This document shows, piece after piece, positions 59,937 to 64,000 of a stretch of DNA of 64,000 nucleotides (within the stretch, counting starts at the first letter, position 1; each line of letters begins with the position of its first letter). A program made the translations under genes and the position numbers. The stretch covers positions 11,274,839 through 11,338,838 of the forward strand of contig CM049316.1 of NCBI GenBank assembly GCA_026874595.1, written 5' to 3'. The notes below the pieces were generated by a model. The model was not told where the DNA came from. It made no database searches and was given only the letters and a program-made list of their open reading frames with translations. This DNA is from Sipunculus nudus. Lineage: Eukaryota > Annelida > Sipuncula > Golfingiida > Sipunculidae.

Positions 59937-60698
59937 TGTTACGACCCATAATGTAATAACCGGCCCATAATGTAACAACGACCCATATTGTAATAAAAAC
60001 GACCCATAATGTAATAATCATACCCTGCCCATATTGTAATAAAACTGGCCCATACTGTTATAACGGCCCATAATGTAATAAAAAACGGCCCATATTGTCA
60101 TAACGGCCCACATTGTAATAAAAACGACCCATATTGTAATAATCATACCCTACCCATATTGTAATAAAACGGGAAGTGGGAAAAACGGCCCATATTGTAA
60201 CAACATATGTTTAAGCTCAAGAATGAATCCCAAATTTAACAGGCGATATTTCGTTTGAGAATACCTTCTAAAATGACAGCCATTTTGGTTCCTCGTTGGT
60301 ATAAGAGATTCAGTCATAATTGAAATCCAGTGAAACAGTCAACATTTATGCTGTCCCCGTATATTTAATCAAAATCTTCTAAACTGCATTTTTTTACAAT
60401 ATTGGCATTTTTGCCTATTTTAGCTTTACCATGCTGATTTCAGTATAGGTGAGGTAAAGTTATTACAATGTTAATCATCTGGTTTTTCATGGATTGTACA
60501 AACAGTTGTAATAATTACTGGGAGGCACTCTCCATGGCTCAGATGGTGGCGTTCTGTAGTCTTTATAGGTCTTTATAGTTTATCGTCGATCCTTTAGGTA
60601 GACAAAATACTGTCACCCTGCTAAATTAAAAAAAAATGTTTTTTTACTACTGAGGTAATCCTTCCCTGTTGGAGGGGCCCGTGTTTGAAGGAATAAGG

Positions 60699-60699
<1 letters not shown>

Positions 60700-60741
<42 letters not shown>
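60700..60741. repeat. (TA)n microsatellite inside the transposon
   Basis: About 40 bp of TA with one CA interruption. Seen directly. Confidence 0.95.
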
Positions 60742-60744
<3 letters not shown>

Positions 60745-60861
60745 TGGATGAAATCGCTTTTTTAACTAATCTTAACCTGTTTGAACATCTGTATAAATCT
60801 ATCTCGGTTTTGAACATGTGACAGGGCACACGCTTAGTGTCATTTATATAATATCCTGGTG

Positions 60862-61075
60862 TCAGGTAACTACCGCACCTGCGGGTCCTTGGTCATAACA
60901 TGGAGGAACTCGCCAAATTATGCATTTGTTTGTGATACAAACGTGATACACGGCTGTGGGGCACAGCTTTCCAGTTATGCAGAGCGCTCACCCTGGATGG
61001 GGGCCGACCATGAAAAATCTCCCCGCACCTCGGCAGGCCTTCCAGTACTAGCCATCCATTCGGAATTTCACTTAA

Positions 61076-61078
<3 letters not shown>
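60862..61078 (-). repeat. tRNA-derived SINE-like repeat, copy 2
   Basis: The reverse complement carries TCGGCCCCCATCCAGGGTGA then GCGCTCTGCA, plus GCTGTGCCCCACA, aligned with copy 1 at 1285-1523. It lies inside the 59937-62099 transposon and next to a TA tract, so it probably inserted after that transposon. Confidence 0.6.
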
Positions 61079-61129
<51 letters not shown>

Positions 61130-61131
61130 AA
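61079..61131. repeat. (TA)n microsatellite
   Basis: About 40 bp of pure TA with TG-interrupted extension, directly abutting the SINE-like copy. Confidence 0.95.
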
Positions 61132-61428
61132 TTTCACAATTTTCGTGATTGATTTTCATTTTTTCATATTTCTTTTTATTAATAAGCAATGAGACTTTAA
61201 TTTTAAACTGCAGTTTATTACTTTCAAATTCATTAGTTGAGGATGAGGATATTTATAAACAGCTGCAGAACTACAACCAGGCCGTGGTTGGGGTCGACCG
61301 TGAACACTCTTACGGCTCATCTTACGAGATCATATAAAATATTCTCTATGATACATTGAGCAAAATGCACTGAAATTTAAAAGTTCATTTATATTTTAAA
61401 ATCTGTTATCTGTTAAAATTGACAAAAT

Positions 61429-61433
<5 letters not shown>

Positions 61434-61505
<72 letters not shown>
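61434..61505. repeat. (CA)n(TA)n compound microsatellite
   Basis: About 30 bp of CA followed by about 42 bp of TA. Confidence 0.95.
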
Positions 61506-61508
<3 letters not shown>

Positions 61509-61657
61509 GTACACAAGTGTATTAGCTTTAATGGACCCAGTCGCTTAAATAAATCCTAATAATGCCGCCAGAAGAAAAATTAAGGTGTTTTCAGCATACA
61601 AAAATTTATTCAATACGTGTTTTTTTTGGGTTTTATTCAGAAGCCAAAATACTACAG

Positions 61658-61660
<3 letters not shown>

Positions 61661-61693
<33 letters not shown>
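61661..61693. repeat. (TA)n microsatellite
   Basis: About 32 bp of TA dinucleotides inside the transposon. Confidence 0.95.
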
Positions 61694-61695
<2 letters not shown>

Positions 61696-62099
61696 TATTT
61701 AAACACTGATTCAACAAAAGAATCCTGGCCATATTTCGCTCATATTAGCTTGGTCACCGTTTTAAACAGATATAGTCATTATGTAATCCAGTGGTTTTTC
61801 ATACTTGTATGTTCACTTACACATTCGTGTCACGAGAAGTCCATATTTAAATTAATTAAGTTAATTTGCATGGAATTTGAATTTTAAAACTATTGGCCGT
61901 TTTACCCACCTGCGATTTCATTACAATATGGGCCGATTTACCCACTTGCGATTATATTACAATATGGGCAGGGTCTGGTTATTACAATATGGGCCGCTTT
62001 TTATTACATTATGGGCCATTATTACATTATGGGTCGTTTTTATCACAATATGGGCCGTTATTACATTATGGCCCGGTTATTACATTATGGGTCGTAACA

Positions 62100-64000
62100 C
62101 CCCCCTTAGGACACACTTGGCATCGTTTCTGACAGTTCAAGACCTAAAACTGCCATTTCCTGAAGCGTAGCCGCAGAGAAGTTTCTTGACATAGCTGAAA
62201 TGGTGCCACTGTCAATTATAATTAACACACACACACACAAATATATTAGGAGAGAGACGAGAGAATCGTAATAGCCCTTTATGTTTAATGTTTAAAGAAA
62301 TAGTATGATGGGATATGCTATTACAATACTGAGATGTTTCCAATGGGTATATTCCTTCAATTCGGTAATTAACTGTTCGACTTTTACTGTTAATAATTAA
62401 GGATCTTGTAAGAATCGATGATGAATATGGCTCAGATGTGCTTCATGTCGCTCGTCCTACTCGGGCACAATAAACGTAACAAATGTTAATTAACTTATTT
62501 ACATTCTTATTAAATTGAATGAACAGTTGCGGTCTGGTAAAAGGGGAGCGTGTCTGTTTGTGACATTGAGATAATTAAATCCACAGCCGTGAATACAAAT
62601 ACACTGGTGATGACGACTGCCGTATGCTAGGCAGAACAGTTAAATGTTATAAATATTAATTAGCTGAGTGTCTTTTTAATTGATTGTTGTTACAAATATG
62701 GTTGAAATAGGCATGTCCACTTGTTGATACATAGATAAACGTTCATCGTTGACTTTTTTTGGACAATGTAAATAAATCATGATTTTATCTGTTCTCTCCA
62801 GGGACACATAAATATTTGAGAACTTGCTAAAATAAAACTCATTCCAGTAAGAAGCTCTGAAGAAATTCGACCGAGGTCCAACAAGACACTCTGGTTGTTC
62901 GTCCAATAAATATGGGCGCGTTTTCATGATTGCTTATTTTCAGATTCATCACCTTGATAGTAGTTGTTTAAATTTTTTGATCTTCAAAAAACTATTTCTT
63001 ATCATAAGATTATACGCTATAAATAGGGGGCAAAGGGGAAGCCCGCATGGGAAATTGAAAAATAAGCGCTAAATGCCAAAAATTAGAACCGGATTTTGTA
63101 TCATTATGCATTTTACAATTACAAGGAATATTTTTCAAAGTTTTCTACACTATATGTGAGGGGGAACCCCCTCCCCCTCTGCTATACGGTATACCTAATT
63201 CTGCTGCCGTTTATTTCTGACCAATGAAGCGTCAACTTTCAAATCCATGATCTCGCTTTAATAGCCGTCAAATTCGTATACCCTCAGCCCCGACATCATT
63301 CCTGTAGACAGTAGTTGCTCCGACCTGGACATTGTCTAGCGAAGGTTGACGTATATCAGACAGAAACTTATCAGCAATATAAGATACGTCTGACAAGCTT
63401 TTGTAACCGGTCACCGAACTGGATAATGTTTTTTACCCGGTTACGTTGGGTGACTTAAGTAAAGGTATGCATTGAGATAAAAATAGATAAAACAGGCAAA
63501 AGTAAAGATGAAAGAACGGTATGAATGCCCTGTAAGTTCGCCTTGGGTATTATGTTGGTTGTTTATCGAGTATCACGTGGCTGCGGTCTAAGATGTTTGT
63601 CTGGAGACCAATATGTCTGAGAACATTCCAGGCACTAAGGTTTTCTTTGAACAATGAGCTCGGAAACAAAAATAGATTTCATTGCAATGCTTTCATTCAG
63701 TATAGACTTGGGCGAAAGCGGGCCCTGAAAAATTGAATGAAAGCCCCTTACAGGAGCTGAGTAAATTTAACTATAAAAAATACATACAAACATTAAGTGT
63801 CTAGAATATGACTATGATGATTATATCATGGTAATGTTCTTGCAATGAACTCCTCAGGGAGCCTCAGTCAGGTATTGAGTCTGCTTATACATATTCCCAA
63901 TAATTCTTTTTTTCAGAAAAGAAGTTTCGAAATCATTGTTATTATTGTTATTGTGATAAGGGGAAAGTAAGGTTAATATGAATCCACTGTCAACTAGTCC
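62100..64000. other. intergenic DNA, no gene seen
   Basis: A short (CA)n run at about 62225-62239. No supported exon or repeat beyond it. Confidence 0.6.

Larger units (their letters stand above)
59937..62099. mobile_element. 2.16-kb non-autonomous DNA transposon with motif-array terminal repeats (possibly Ginger-like)
   Basis: The ends are TGTTACGACCC and GGGTCGTAACA, flanked on both sides by runs of C (five left, six right) that could hide a 4-6 bp target duplication. The left arm (to about 60206) holds 12 copies and the right arm (from about 61925) holds 8 inverted copies of a CCCATAATGTAATAA-type motif. In the left arm three motifs are duplicated as a block, including AATCATACCCT. The interior has no transposase frame. 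It contains a SINE-like copy (60862-61078) and several TA tracts. TGT...ACA termini with short target duplications are known for Ginger elements, but that assignment is tentative. Confidence 0.65.

Noticed and set aside
60526-60690. Second A-box-like word TGGCTCAGATGG with a distant GTGTTTGAAGG
   Set aside because: The spacing of about 150 bp is far too long for a tRNA or SINE head.

Overview
This is a gene-poor stretch of an animal genome. By eye it is AT-rich (about 62% A+T). It contains an intron-bearing gene fragment, tRNA-derived SINEs, MITEs of several DNA-transposon superfamilies, decayed Ty3/gypsy LTR material, long (TA)n and poly(C) tracts, and Helentron-like elements filled with minisatellites. 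The repeat types and the single recognisable protein fit a lophotrochozoan, most likely a bivalve or gastropod mollusc. That assignment is inference, because no species-specific marker was found.

The only convincing coding sequence is one exon at 13266-13769 on the + strand. It encodes the N-terminus of a membrane-anchored, MICAL-like FAD-dependent monooxygenase-type protein with a GGGPVG dinucleotide-binding loop. It ends at a consensus AAG|GTAAGT splice donor, and a CpG-dense 5' region lies just upstream. I could not find the downstream exons. Two weaker candidates, a possible signal-anchor first exon at 38049-38186 and a small membrane ORF at 57927-58163, are listed at low confidence.

Layout. 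0-5 kb: spacer with a SINE (1285), a Helentron-like terminal remnant (3600-3872), a 32-bp poly(A) tract and a second SINE family (4570). 5.8-7.2 kb: internally deleted Ty3/gypsy fossil with a 3' LTR. 8.7-10.7 kb: a MITE, a 765-bp tandem duplication containing an exact 391-bp copy of part of that LTR, and a TTAA-flanked piggyBac-like MITE. 13.1-13.8 kb: promoter and exon. 14-20.4 kb: microsatellites, an 80-bp inverted repeat and a hAT-like element. 22.6-26 kb: a SINE, a ~320-bp tandem array, a hAT MITE and a Helentron-like element. 29.5-33.5 kb: more of the same plus a solo-LTR fossil. 41.8-44.2 kb: a 2.4-kb composite element punctuated by a GGTGGCGCCACC palindrome. 45.8-46.8 kb: a CpG-rich PIF/Harbinger-like MITE with TAA target duplications, followed by a second MITE. 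48.8 and 57.1 kb: two CTCF-like sites in convergent orientation. 59.9-62.1 kb: a 2.16-kb non-autonomous transposon with TGTTAC termini and 12 and 8 copies of a CCCATAATGTAATAA motif in its two arms.

No operon-like or multi-gene system is visible. The more unusual content is repeat architecture: the palindrome-punctuated element, the motif-array transposon, the template-switch-like duplication, and an apparent excess of the CRE octamer TGACGTCA (seven found by eye, about one expected).
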